A stretch of 23,257 nt of DNA, from the NCBI GenBank assembly GCA_023261915.1, contig JALRFT010000028.1:1-23257 (forward strand), in the 5' to 3' direction. The position numbers and the translations under genes are program-made. Source of the DNA: Acidimicrobiales bacterium. Lineage in GTDB: Bacteria; Actinomycetota; Acidimicrobiia; Acidimicrobiales; Acidimicrobilacustridaceae. Positions within the stretch are counted from its first letter, which is position 1. Each line of letters starts with the position of its first letter. Positions 7,494 through 15,772 of the stretch are shown here, piece by piece. The notes under the pieces were generated by a model that saw only the letters and a list, made by a program, of their open reading frames with translations, was not told where the DNA came from and ran no database searches.

Positions 7494-8936
7494 TCAGCGC
7501 AAGGTAGCGAGCGAACGCCAGGGGGCGGCTTCTTCGAGCTGCAAGGCCAGTTCAACAAGGAGTGCGTCGTTGCCGGCCGCAGCACCGAACATCATGCCGA
7601 TGGGAAGCCCGGTGGCCTCGTCGTGGCCAAGCGGAAGGCTGATGGCCGGGGTGCCGGCGGCGTTGGCCAGTGGGGCGAACGCCATCCATTGGATGACCCG
7701 TGGGAGCAACACCTCGTAGTCGAGGCCCATGGAGAGATGCCCGAGTGGCGGAGGCACCGTGGTGACAACCGGGGTGAGGATTAGGTCGTAGGTGGTGTGC
7801 AGTGCAGCCATTGTTTCCGGCGTACGCCGAAGCCGACGTGACGCCCCCACGAGGCCTCGACGGTGGCGTCGGAAACCGTCGGCGAGTCCACGGGTGAAGT
7901 CCGTGAACCGGTAGGGGCGCACGTGACGACCATGAGTGAGGCGGGCTGTCGAGGAGGCCATGAAGGCAAGGAACTGGAAGTAGGCAACGAAGTCATCGGC
8001 GAACTGCTGGCTCACCGGGGCGGGCACCATCTCCACCCGGTGACCGAGCCGTTCCATGAGAGTCACCGTCTCGTCAAAGGCTCGACGGGTGGGGGCATCC
8101 ACCTCGACGTCGATCGGCAGATCAACCATGGCAGCAACGCGCAACGGGCGCTGCAGAGGACGTTCCACGAGTCCCATAGCAGGGAGCTTTGGATTGCGGA
8201 AGCGGGTCTCGGCTTCGGCGTACCACTGGGCGGTGTCGCGGACGGATCGGGTAACCACGCCGTCGACGGTCACAGCCACGGGCAGCAGTTGCTCTTCGCG
8301 ATGGGGGAGAAGGCGACCCCGGGTTGGCTTCAACCCAACCAGACCACAGGACGCTGCTGGAATTCGGGTCGAGCCACCGCCGTCGGCACTGTGAGCGAGG
8401 GGAACGACGCCCGAGGCCACGAGTGCGGCTGCACCACCGGACGAGCCGCCGGCGGTATGTCCCAGATTCCATGGGTTGTGGGTGGGTGGGCAGTGACCGG
8501 GTTCGGTGGATGGGATGAAGCCGAACTCGGGCAGCGTCGACTTGCCGAGCACGAGCATGCCCATGTCCTCGAACTGGGTGGCGATGCCTTTGGTGGTCTT
8601 TGCCGGCGGCCCGCCTTCGATGGCTCGCGACCCCCAGCCGGTCGGCATGCCACCGACATCGACCATGTCCTTGATGTAGGTGGGAACGTTCGCCAGAGGA
8701 CCCCGTCGGGTCTGGCGGCGGACGAGGGTGGTCACCTCATCGTGGCGCTCGGTGGCGATGGCATTGATGAGTGGTTGCATCCGCTCGGCCCGTGCAATGG
8801 CGGCGGCAGCTACTTCCTCGGCAGAGAGGTCACCGGCAGCGATGGCTGCTGACGTGGCGACGGCGTCAAGGTGGGCCAGCGGGTCGTCGAAGGCGCTGGC
8901 GAAGGTTTCTGGTCCCGTGTGGGGATCAGCGGTCAC
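7494..8936 (-). CDS. Amidase-signature family amidohydrolase
   Basis: Hydrolyses a carboxamide to acid and ammonia, or acts as a related aryl-acyl or cyclic-amide hydrolase. 480 residues; the GTG at 8936 has GAGGAG about 9 bases upstream. The Ser-cisSer-Lys triad is complete: K89 in YIKDMVD, S165 in the GGSSGG loop (163-168), and nucleophile S189 in DGGGSTRIPAA, followed by GLVGLKPTRGR. The C-terminal part has the usual LILTPVVTTVPPPLG and NAAGTPAISLPLG blocks. Length is normal for free-standing amidases and there is no GatB or GatC partner nearby, so it is not the GatA subunit. No signal peptide. It is divergent from the deacetylase gene (138-base gap) and converges on the GH5-like gene (58-base gap). 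The substrate cannot be told from sequence. Confidence 0.9.
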   Translation of the reverse strand: MTADPHTGPETFASAFDDPLAHLDAVATSAAIAAGDLSAEEVAAAAIARAERMQPLINAIATERHDEVTTLVRRQTRRGPLANVPTYIKDMVDVGGMPTGWGSRAIEGGPPAKTTKGIATQFEDMGMLVLGKSTLPEFGFIPSTEPGHCPPTHNPWNLGHTAGGSSGGAAALVASGVVPLAHSADGGGSTRIPAASCGLVGLKPTRGRLLPHREEQLLPVAVTVDGVVTRSVRDTAQWYAEAETRFRNPKLPAMGLVERPLQRPLRVAAMVDLPIDVEVDAPTRRAFDETVTLMERLGHRVEMVPAPVSQQFADDFVAYFQFLAFMASSTARLTHGRHVRPYRFTDFTRGLADGFRRHRRGLVGASRRLRRTPETMAALHTTYDLILTPVVTTVPPPLGHLSMGLDYEVLLPRVIQWMAFAPLANAAGTPAISLPLGHDEATGLPIGMMFGAAAGNDALLVELALQLEEAAPWRSLATLR

Positions 8937-9074
8937 AGATCAGCTCCTCAAGGTGGATGGCGAACCCCGGCAAGGTACCCCACATCTCCCAACAGCCCGA
9001 TCCTCGGTGTTCCCCACTCCGGTGGCGAGGCCCGTACGATGGCGCTGTAACCGTGGAGCTGGAGGGGGCGATCC

Positions 9075-9974
9075 GTGCGAATCAGCCGTCGCGATGCGAT
9101 CGGGCTCGGTGTTGGTGCGGTCTCGGCCGCCGTCCTCGCTGCGTGCGGCCGATCCGTGCCGGCGGTCAGCGCCCCTGTCAGTTCGCCGTCGACGGTGCCG
9201 GGCGAGGGGATTGGTTTCCCCACAACGACGACGTTGGCGGTACCCGCCGTCGATCCGCAGGCGGTCGCCGCGGCCAATGCGCAACTCGTTCCTGCCGAGT
9301 GGGGCCTTGATGTCACCGGCGTCCATACGCAGCTTGTTGATGCGGGTGCGCCGTCAGCACCGACGCTCGCACTGACTTTCGATGCGTGTGGAGGACCGGG
9401 GGGAAGTGGCGTCGATGAGGTCCTGGTCAACTTCCTCGAGTCGGAACAGGTCCCGGCCACACTCTTTCTCAATCGCCGTTGGATCGAAACCAATCCTCAG
9501 GTGGCCGATCGACTCGTCGCCTCGCCGCTCTTCGAGATCGGCAACCACGGCACCCGCCACCTCCCCCTCAGCGTCACCGGGCGCAGCGCCTACGGCATTG
9601 CCGGGACGGTTGATGCCCTCGCCGCCACCGAGGAAGTGTGGGTCAACCACGAGGTCCTTACCGACCTGCTCGGTCGGTCACCGTTGTGGTTCCGTTCAGG
9701 CACTGCCCACTACGACGAGGTCGCCACAGCCATCGCCGTTCAACTCGGTGAGCAGCCCGTGGGGTTCACGACCAACGGTGACCTCGGAGCCACGGCGTCG
9801 GCACGCCAGGTGACCAGCGAGGTCCTCTCGGCTCCCGCTGGGGGAATCGTCCTGGCCCATATGAACCAGCCTGCTGGCGACACGGCGTTGGGGATCGCCG
9901 CAGCCGTGACCGAGTTACGGGCGGGCGGTGTGCAGTTCGTGACCCTGAGTGGGGGAGGCGGCACCCGGCGGTGA
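9075..9974 (+). CDS. Tat-exported lipoprotein, polysaccharide deacetylase (NodB/CE4-like)
   Basis: Probably removes acetyl groups from a cell-envelope or external polysaccharide, anchored on the outer face of the membrane. 299 residues; the GTG at 9075 follows GGAGGGGG by 6-7 bases. N-terminus: twin-arginine motif RISRRDAIG (R5, R6), hydrophobic stretch and lipobox LAAC with C24. A Ser/Thr/Pro-rich linker (27-60) precedes the catalytic part. Motif 1 reads TFDACGG (101-107) instead of TFDDG: the first Asp (D103, base) is kept, the second (a metal ligand in classical CE4) is Ala. Motif 2 NHGTRH (H158, H162) is complete. I recall TFDAC variants from other deacetylase-like proteins, so activity is possible but altered metal binding should be considered. 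The surface glycosidase-propeller gene follows 111 bases downstream and the pair may share an envelope role. Confidence 0.85.
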   Translation: MRISRRDAIGLGVGAVSAAVLAACGRSVPAVSAPVSSPSTVPGEGIGFPTTTTLAVPAVDPQAVAAANAQLVPAEWGLDVTGVHTQLVDAGAPSAPTLALTFDACGGPGGSGVDEVLVNFLESEQVPATLFLNRRWIETNPQVADRLVASPLFEIGNHGTRHLPLSVTGRSAYGIAGTVDALAATEEVWVNHEVLTDLLGRSPLWFRSGTAHYDEVATAIAVQLGEQPVGFTTNGDLGATASARQVTSEVLSAPAGGIVLAHMNQPAGDTALGIAAAVTELRAGGVQFVTLSGGGGTRR

Positions 9975-9991
9975 CCATCAGCGGCAAGCGT

Positions 9992-10022
9992 CGGGGGTCT
10001 CGCTCCGTCGGGATGACCCCCG
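9992..10022 (+). terminator. 8-bp GC-rich hairpin after the deacetylase gene
   Basis: Arms cgggggtc (9992-9999) and gacccccg (10015-10022) are perfectly complementary with a 15-base loop, starting 17 bases after the deacetylase stop and ending 63 bases before the next start. No T-run follows, as is common for hairpins in GC-rich actinobacteria. It may end or attenuate the deacetylase transcript, or form the leader of the next gene. Confidence 0.4.
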
Positions 10023-10085
10023 GAGGTGCAAGCTTCCAGTAGGTTTTCGACGCGTCGAGGAGCCATTTCAGGGGGGTTGTCAACC

Positions 10086-13000
10086 GTGAAGTCTGGACGA
10101 ATAGTGGCTGGTATCGGTGTCGTGCTGACGCTGTTGGCAGCGCTGGTGCTCGCTCCCCGAGCGGGGGCGACCGAAGACACCTCAGCCGGTGACGAGCCCC
10201 AGGCCACCATCCCTGAGCAGACCTCTGATGGCGACCCGGACACCCCTCCAACGAGTGCACCTCCCGACACGGAGGCGCCAACCGTCGTGACTCTTGGGGA
10301 CGGCCCTGTCATCCCGCTCGCATCAAATCCAGCAGGTGTCCAGATCCAGGCGGTGGATTGGCGTCCAGGCGTTGTGAACACTCAGACGGCCGAGCTCTAC
10401 GCCATGATCGACACTGGTGGAGTCCTCGTGATCGGCATGGGGAACGCCTCGGACAATCCGCTCACCGTGACCGGTGTGACCCTCGATGGGAAACCTATTG
10501 CGGACCTGCGTGCCGACCGGGAACTGATGTGGTGGCGCCCGGCACCAAGCGTGATCTCCTCTGGTGGGGTCGGCGCCGTCTCGCTCAAACTGATGTCGCC
10601 CTTCGGGGCCGGGCGCGAGGTTGATATCACGGTCGAGACCACCGAGGGTTCGGTGTCCTACACGACGACACTTGATGACGCCCCGGTTCGCCTCGCCAAC
10701 GTCACCCTTGACACCACCGGCCAGAACCTCCTGGTCTGGGTGCGAAACGACGGTGGCTCTCCAGCCAGTCTCCCCGCCACCTTCAACCTCAGCGGCCAAG
10801 TGGTCACTGCCGCCCCGAGCCAGTCGGTGATCGGACCGGGCGAGGTGGCGTTCTACGAGGTTCCGGCACCCCCGGGAGGCCCACGGGCCCGATTCGTGTC
10901 GGTCGGTGTGGAGCCCGTCGTCGGTGGGACAACGCGGCCGGCGTATGCCCATTTGAAAGTAGCGCCGGCCTTTGTGGCTCACGGCGGCTACGGCAACGCA
11001 AGCAATTTCCCCGAGGAGCAGTCAGATCTGGGCCTCAATCTTGTGACTCGTGGGCTCTTTTCGTCTCCGGCGCAACAAGACGCCTTCAACGATGCCTTCT
11101 GCACCCCCTACGGGATCAGAGTGTGGCTGGCTGATGCGTCCTCCGCCTCAGACAGCACCTTGGCGACGCAGGGAGCGAGTCCGTGTGTCGCCGGATTCGG
11201 GAAGGACGAACCAGATTTCAGCACCTACCCGGCCAATGATCAGGACGCCGGTAAGTGGGATGCCATGCAGGCCCTCGCCGATCAGCAGGTCCGTCAGAGC
11301 ACCGCAACGAACAACGAGTTGATGGACCACATCACCAACGCCATCGGTCGTGCCATCAGTTCGTTCGCCCTACTCGCCGACGTTGCGGGCAATGACCACT
11401 ACGCCACGGATTCAGTTTCAAGCGATGGAGACTCATCTCATCCTCTTGAAGAGGCTGGGTACTTCACGGCGTTGACTCGCCGTGCCGCCGAGCCGCGACC
11501 GTCGTATGACTGGGCGCAGTGGAGTGCCGATCAGTCGTGGTCCACGGGCGAAGCGTGGAACCGGCAGCCGAGCGTTGAGGAGCTCCGGTTGCAGGCCTAC
11601 AGCATGTTGCAGGAAGGCGTGAAGAGTCTGCTCTGGTTCACGTTCAACAACGGCCGAGTGAATGAGTTTCCTGACCTTGCTCGCGAGGTCGCTCGCATCA
11701 ACCGGGAGCAAGACCTAATCACCAACATGGTGACCGAGGGGGCGGAGGCACCGGCTCTGGCGTCGGTCAATGGCTATTCCCCCGACACCGTGCGGGCTGG
11801 AGCCCTTGCGGGTACCGATGGTCTGGCCGTTCTCGTGACCAACCTCGACTACACCTACACCCGAGTCGTCCGGTCCAAGCCGGTGGCCCCGTCGCCGACG
11901 CCCTTCGCTTCGTTCACTCCGAAGACTGGCGTGGAGGTGAACATCATGGTCCCCGAATGGCTTGACCGAGCACCAGAGGTCGTGCTTGTGGACCCAGTCA
12001 CCGGTCCCCAGGCATTGGCAAGTGTGCCCACCGTTGGGGGCTTGGTTGTGACGCTGCCCACGCTGACGACTACGGCCATGATCGTCATGTTGCCCGACGC
12101 TGCATCCCTTTCGGTGTTCGAACAGGACTGGAACGACCTGACGTTGGAGATCCCGGGAGCGTCAGCACCCGATGCACCGCCCGGTCCGGTTCCTCCGGCC
12201 AATGAGCCCTGGAACGACGGTCTGCCTGATCTCGTTGAGGACTGGGAGGTTCCCACCCGCGATGTCATCATGGGCGCTCCTGTGGTCGTTGGGGATCAAA
12301 TTTTTGCCGTGTCCCGAGACGGAGGAGTCCGGTCCCTCGCCCTTGCCGACGGCAGTCAGGCATGGCTGACAGAGATCCCCGGCAAGGTCTACGGCGGCGT
12401 GGCTGTCAGCGATGGCCGGGTCTACGTCGTCAACACTGATGGAGTGGTGTTCGTCCTCGATGCTGCCGATGGTTCGGAGCTGGTGCGTCTCAGTCTCGGC
12501 ACCGAGGTCATGTCCACACCGGTGGTGGCGGACGGACGATTGGTGGTGGCCGGCATTGATGGCATCGTTCGCGGTCTCGACTCCACGACGTTGACTGGCG
12601 TGTGGGCTATCTCGACGACGGCCGGTCCGATCATCGCCGATCTTGCCGTTGCTGACTTGGCGGGAACCCCGGTGGCGATTGTGGGCTCCACCAACGGCAT
12701 AGTGTTTGCCGTTGGCGCACGAACTGGTGGCCTGGCTTGGGGGATTGGCCTTGGTGACCAGATTGTGGCCGCACCGGCGGTCTCCGGCGGTCTCATCGTG
12801 GTGGGCTCGACTGGTGGCCGACTGGTGGCCCTCTCTGAAACTGGGAACGAACTTTGGTCGACGAACCTGCCAACGGCCGTTCTCCGTCGGCCGGGCATCG
12901 GCAATGGCCAGGTCGTCGTTGGCACTACGGAATACAACGGATGTATCGGAGTCGATGCCGGTCCAGCCACGTTCCGGGCCTTTGACGCCGCCACGGGAAC

Positions 13001-13445
13001 GCCCCAGTGGGATGCCGGTTTCCTCGGCTGCGACTTCGGGCATTCGGCGCCCACGTTTGGCGATGGCGCCTGGTTCGCCGGCACCTCGTGGGGCTCGCTC
13101 GTGCGAATCAATCCAGCAACGGGTGTTCCCGACGCCTCCATCGTGACCGACGCCTGGGTGCTCGCCACGCCCACGGTGGCTCAGGGCAAGGTGGTGATGG
13201 GTTCCGACGACCAGCGCATCCGGGTACTCGACGGGGGTGGTCCGGATCCCGCTCCAAGCACAACGGTCGTCCCTCCGACGACGGAGGCACCCGTCGACCC
13301 CAATGGCGGCGGCTCGCTGCCTTCCACCGGTGCCTCGATCGCTCCGTTCGTGCTCGCCGGTCTGATCCTCGCCGCGGCGGGAGGGGCTTTCCTCATCTTG
13401 GCGACTCGACGCCGGACACTCGGTAGCCACCGCAACCTCTCGTAA
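10086..13445 (+). CDS. LPXTG-anchored surface protein: glycosidase-like barrel plus PQQ-type beta-propeller
   Basis: 1119 residues; the GTG at 10086 has a GGGGGG run about 10 bases upstream. Order of parts: signal peptide 1-28 (basic KSGR, hydrophobic core, APRAGA cleavage region); Thr/Pro/Glu linker about 29-75; two beta-rich sections to about 300; an alpha/beta section about 300-530 that looks like a glycoside hydrolase barrel, with GFGKDEPDF (about 370-378) and RQPSVEELRLQAYSMLQEG then SLLWFTFN; a beta section to about 690; a propeller about 718-1050 with eight repeats, each with a VVxGxxxxxGxxxALDxxTG-like pattern; a Thr/Pro linker; LPSTG at 1078-1082, a hydrophobic helix and RRR. This is a complete sortase signal, so the protein should be linked to the cell wall. 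Likely role: binding or cutting of external polysaccharide. The barrel's family and active site are not established, and no sortase is in the window. Confidence 0.75.
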   Translation: MKSGRIVAGIGVVLTLLAALVLAPRAGATEDTSAGDEPQATIPEQTSDGDPDTPPTSAPPDTEAPTVVTLGDGPVIPLASNPAGVQIQAVDWRPGVVNTQTAELYAMIDTGGVLVIGMGNASDNPLTVTGVTLDGKPIADLRADRELMWWRPAPSVISSGGVGAVSLKLMSPFGAGREVDITVETTEGSVSYTTTLDDAPVRLANVTLDTTGQNLLVWVRNDGGSPASLPATFNLSGQVVTAAPSQSVIGPGEVAFYEVPAPPGGPRARFVSVGVEPVVGGTTRPAYAHLKVAPAFVAHGGYGNASNFPEEQSDLGLNLVTRGLFSSPAQQDAFNDAFCTPYGIRVWLADASSASDSTLATQGASPCVAGFGKDEPDFSTYPANDQDAGKWDAMQALADQQVRQSTATNNELMDHITNAIGRAISSFALLADVAGNDHYATDSVSSDGDSSHPLEEAGYFTALTRRAAEPRPSYDWAQWSADQSWSTGEAWNRQPSVEELRLQAYSMLQEGVKSLLWFTFNNGRVNEFPDLAREVARINREQDLITNMVTEGAEAPALASVNGYSPDTVRAGALAGTDGLAVLVTNLDYTYTRVVRSKPVAPSPTPFASFTPKTGVEVNIMVPEWLDRAPEVVLVDPVTGPQALASVPTVGGLVVTLPTLTTTAMIVMLPDAASLSVFEQDWNDLTLEIPGASAPDAPPGPVPPANEPWNDGLPDLVEDWEVPTRDVIMGAPVVVGDQIFAVSRDGGVRSLALADGSQAWLTEIPGKVYGGVAVSDGRVYVVNTDGVVFVLDAADGSELVRLSLGTEVMSTPVVADGRLVVAGIDGIVRGLDSTTLTGVWAISTTAGPIIADLAVADLAGTPVAIVGSTNGIVFAVGARTGGLAWGIGLGDQIVAAPAVSGGLIVVGSTGGRLVALSETGNELWSTNLPTAVLRRPGIGNGQVVVGTTEYNGCIGVDAGPATFRAFDAATGTPQWDAGFLGCDFGHSAPTFGDGAWFAGTSWGSLVRINPATGVPDASIVTDAWVLATPTVAQGKVVMGSDDQRIRVLDGGGPDPAPSTTVVPPTTEAPVDPNGGGSLPSTGASIAPFVLAGLILAAAGGAFLILATRRRTLGSHRNLS

Positions 13446-13477
13446 CCAGTTGCGGCGCCGTTGATTCCCGAGGTGGT

Positions 13478-14314
13478 TCAGTAGACCTCGGGGATGAATG
13501 ACTGGTCGTCGAGTGGTGGCCGGACGTGGCTCTTGGTGAGCGGGGGGCGTGGCTCGAGCTCAACGGGCGGGTTGACCACTTCCTCATAGGGAACCATCGA
13601 CAACAGATGGCTTATGCAGTTCAGTCGCGCCGTGCGCTTCACATCACCGTTGACAACCCACCACGGGCTCTGGCGGGTGTCGGTATGGGCGAACATCTCA
13701 TCCTTGGCGAGTGAATAGTCCTCCCATCGGCGTCGGGACTCGAGATCCATGGGGGAGAGTTTCCACTGCTTGAGGGGGTTGTCGAGGCGCGCTCGGAACC
13801 GGCGCTCTTGTTCCTCATCGCTGATCGAGAACCAGTACTTGATGAGTCGGATCCCCGATCGTTGCAACATGCCCTCAAACTGCGGGCAAGAGCGCATGAA
13901 TTCTTCTACCTCGGTCTCGGTGGCGAATCCCATCACTCGCTCGACGCCGGCCCGGTTGTACCAAGATCGATCAAAGAGCACCATCTCTCCCGCAGCAGGC
14001 AGGTGCTCGACGTAGCGCTGGAAGTACCACTGGGTCCGCTCTCGGTCACTGGGTGCGGTCAATGCCGCCACCCGGATCACCCGGGGGTTGGTGCGTTCGG
14101 TAATTCGGGTGATGACACCGCCCTTCCCGGCGCCGTCACGACCCTCAAACACAACGACCACCCGCTCACCCGAAGCGCGAATCCATTCCTGCATTTTCAC
14201 GAGTTCGACCTGGAGACGAACCAGTTCGGTTTCGTAGACCTCTCGCTTAAGTCGTCCCGCAGCGGAGTAGGCATCGGATCCGAATCGTTTCGCAAGCGTG
14301 GAGTGTCGGGGCAT
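13478..14314 (-). CDS. ppk2: Polyphosphate kinase 2 (PPK2)
   Basis: Transfers phosphate between inorganic polyphosphate and nucleoside diphosphates (or monophosphates), in the cytosol; links phosphate storage to nucleotide energy. 278 residues from the ATG at 14314, with AAGG 6 bases upstream; a GTG at 14362 would add a 16-residue polar tail. Seen: Walker A FEGRDGAGKGG (56-66, with D60 and K64), a TAPSDRERTQWYFQRY block (86-101), Walker B LFDRSWYNR (113-121, D115, R116), the lid region AGVERVMGF (122-130), the LIKYWFSISDEEQ segment and WKLSPMDLESRRRW. These match single-domain PPK2. Length and the KLSPMD block suggest class I, which usually favours NDP phosphorylation, but the class cannot be settled by eye. 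It diverges from the GH1 gene with 92 bases between, and its 3' end converges on the surface protein gene. Confidence 0.93.
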   Translation of the reverse strand: MPRHSTLAKRFGSDAYSAAGRLKREVYETELVRLQVELVKMQEWIRASGERVVVVFEGRDGAGKGGVITRITERTNPRVIRVAALTAPSDRERTQWYFQRYVEHLPAAGEMVLFDRSWYNRAGVERVMGFATETEVEEFMRSCPQFEGMLQRSGIRLIKYWFSISDEEQERRFRARLDNPLKQWKLSPMDLESRRRWEDYSLAKDEMFAHTDTRQSPWWVVNGDVKRTARLNCISHLLSMVPYEEVVNPPVELEPRPPLTKSHVRPPLDDQSFIPEVY

Positions 14315-14406
14315 GGGGGACCTTGGTGATGAGGGCAATGACGCCGGGTGATGACGTGCCACACTCTACGCATGGTCACAGCGCCCGGGCAGTGGAGACA
14401 ACCACG

Positions 14407-15756
14407 GTGACACTGCAACGCAGTGACTTCGGCGAGAACTTCGTTTGGGGTGTGGCCTCGGCCGCTTTCCAGGTGGAGGGGGCATGGGACCGGGATGGCA
14501 AGCGGCCTTCCGTGTGGGACGACGCTGTCCTGCGGGGCCGGGTTCGGGGTGGCCTTGTTGGTCTTGACGGTATCGACGCCTTCGACCGGCTTGACGAGGA
14601 TCTTGATCTCATTGCCGCCATGGGGGTGGGGGCGAACCGGTTTTCCATCAGCTGGCCACGTGTCTTCGGCGACGGCCGCGGGCCTTGGAATGCTGACGGT
14701 GGTGACTACTACGACCGACTGATCGACGGATGTTTGGCCCGCGGGATTGAGCCGTGGGTCACGGTGCACCACTGGGACCTGCCCCTTGCGCTTCACCAAC
14801 AGGGCGGTTGGACCCGTCGGGGCATCGTCGAGGACTTCGCCACCTTTGCTGCGGAGGTGGCCCGCCGTTTCGGTGACCGGGTTCGTCACTGGATGGTGTT
14901 CAACGAACCGCTGTCGGTCATGGGGCATATCGCCATTGGAATGTTCGGCACCCTGGGTCCCCACCCCATGGCAGCACTGTCGTCACTGCACCACATGAAT
15001 CTCTCGTGTGCAGAGGCCGGGCGGCGCATGCGTGACGTTCTGGGCAGTGACGCGGTCATTGGCACCACGAACGTGTTCACGATCGCCGCACCCTTTGAGA
15101 CCACTGATGAACGCCTCCGCCGGCGTCAGCGCTCCCTGGAGGCCCTGCTGGTTGACGCCTTCCTCGACCCGGCTGCCGGACGGGGATACCCGTTCGCCGA
15201 CAGCCTGCCGCTACGGCTCATGCGCCGGTATGTCCACGACGGCGATCTGGAGGCGGCGGCGTTTGACTACGACTTCATGGGTCTGCAGTACTACGGGCCC
15301 ATCCCCATGACTCGCCTCCCCGTCGTTGGAGGGATACCCGTCCCCTCGCTGCGGGGGGCGGAAGCCAACGTTCGCTCGGCGACGGCCATTCCCGTGGAGC
15401 CCGACGGCCTGCTTGAGCTGTTGCGGCGATACCAGCATCATCCGGCCTGTCGTCGGTTGGTCGTGACCGAGTCCGGGTTCGGTATGAATGACCGACTCGT
15501 CAACGGCGAGGTTCGCGACGACCTACGGGTCTGGTATGCCCGCAACCATCTCGAGGCAGTCCGCACGGCCATTGCCGAAGGCGTGCCGGTCGATGGTTTC
15601 TTCCAGTGGTCCTATGCCGACAACATTGAGTGGCAGCTGGGACGAGATGCTCGATTCGGGGTGGTCTACGTGGACTACGAGGACAACTATCGACGGATCC
15701 CCAAGGCCTCCTACCGCTGGTTCCAACAGCTCCTCGGTGAGGGCTCGGCCCCCTGA
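14407..15756 (+). CDS. GH1 family beta-glycosidase (beta-glucosidase-like)
   Basis: Hydrolyses beta-linked glucosides or galactosides with retention, in the cytosol (no signal peptide). 449 residues; the GTG at 14407 is chosen because GGAG lies 9 bases upstream and the family start FGENFVWGVASAAFQVEGAW follows within 10 residues. Longer starts back to 14323 would add unrelated residues. Seen: N-terminal signature SAAFQVEGAW, NRFSISWPRVF, VTVHHWDLPLAL, acid/base MVFNEPLS (E167), MGLQYYGP, and nucleophile VTESGFG (E355; the usual motif is TENG, here Ser replaces Asn), followed by GFFQWSYADNIEW in place of the common WSxxDNFEW, and RIPKASYRWF at the end. All catalytic features are present. The BVMO gene follows after 16 bases, suggesting one transcript. 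Confidence 0.92.
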   Translation: MTLQRSDFGENFVWGVASAAFQVEGAWDRDGKRPSVWDDAVLRGRVRGGLVGLDGIDAFDRLDEDLDLIAAMGVGANRFSISWPRVFGDGRGPWNADGGDYYDRLIDGCLARGIEPWVTVHHWDLPLALHQQGGWTRRGIVEDFATFAAEVARRFGDRVRHWMVFNEPLSVMGHIAIGMFGTLGPHPMAALSSLHHMNLSCAEAGRRMRDVLGSDAVIGTTNVFTIAAPFETTDERLRRRQRSLEALLVDAFLDPAAGRGYPFADSLPLRLMRRYVHDGDLEAAAFDYDFMGLQYYGPIPMTRLPVVGGIPVPSLRGAEANVRSATAIPVEPDGLLELLRRYQHHPACRRLVVTESGFGMNDRLVNGEVRDDLRVWYARNHLEAVRTAIAEGVPVDGFFQWSYADNIEWQLGRDARFGVVYVDYEDNYRRIPKASYRWFQQLLGEGSAP

Positions 15757-15772
15757 GCAATAGGGTGGGAGC

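Noticed and set aside
7863..8852. A 329-codon plus-strand frame opposite the amidase
   Set aside because: Gly/His-rich shadow of the amidase, which has an intact catalytic triad and a ribosome binding site.
9035..9040. TACGAT as a -10 element for the deacetylase gene
   Set aside because: No acceptable -35 box at 16-18 bases upstream; too weak to annotate.
12162..13430. A 422-codon open frame on the minus strand across the propeller region
   Set aside because: Low-complexity His/Arg/Asp-rich translation with no domain; mirrors the repeats and codon bias of the real gene.
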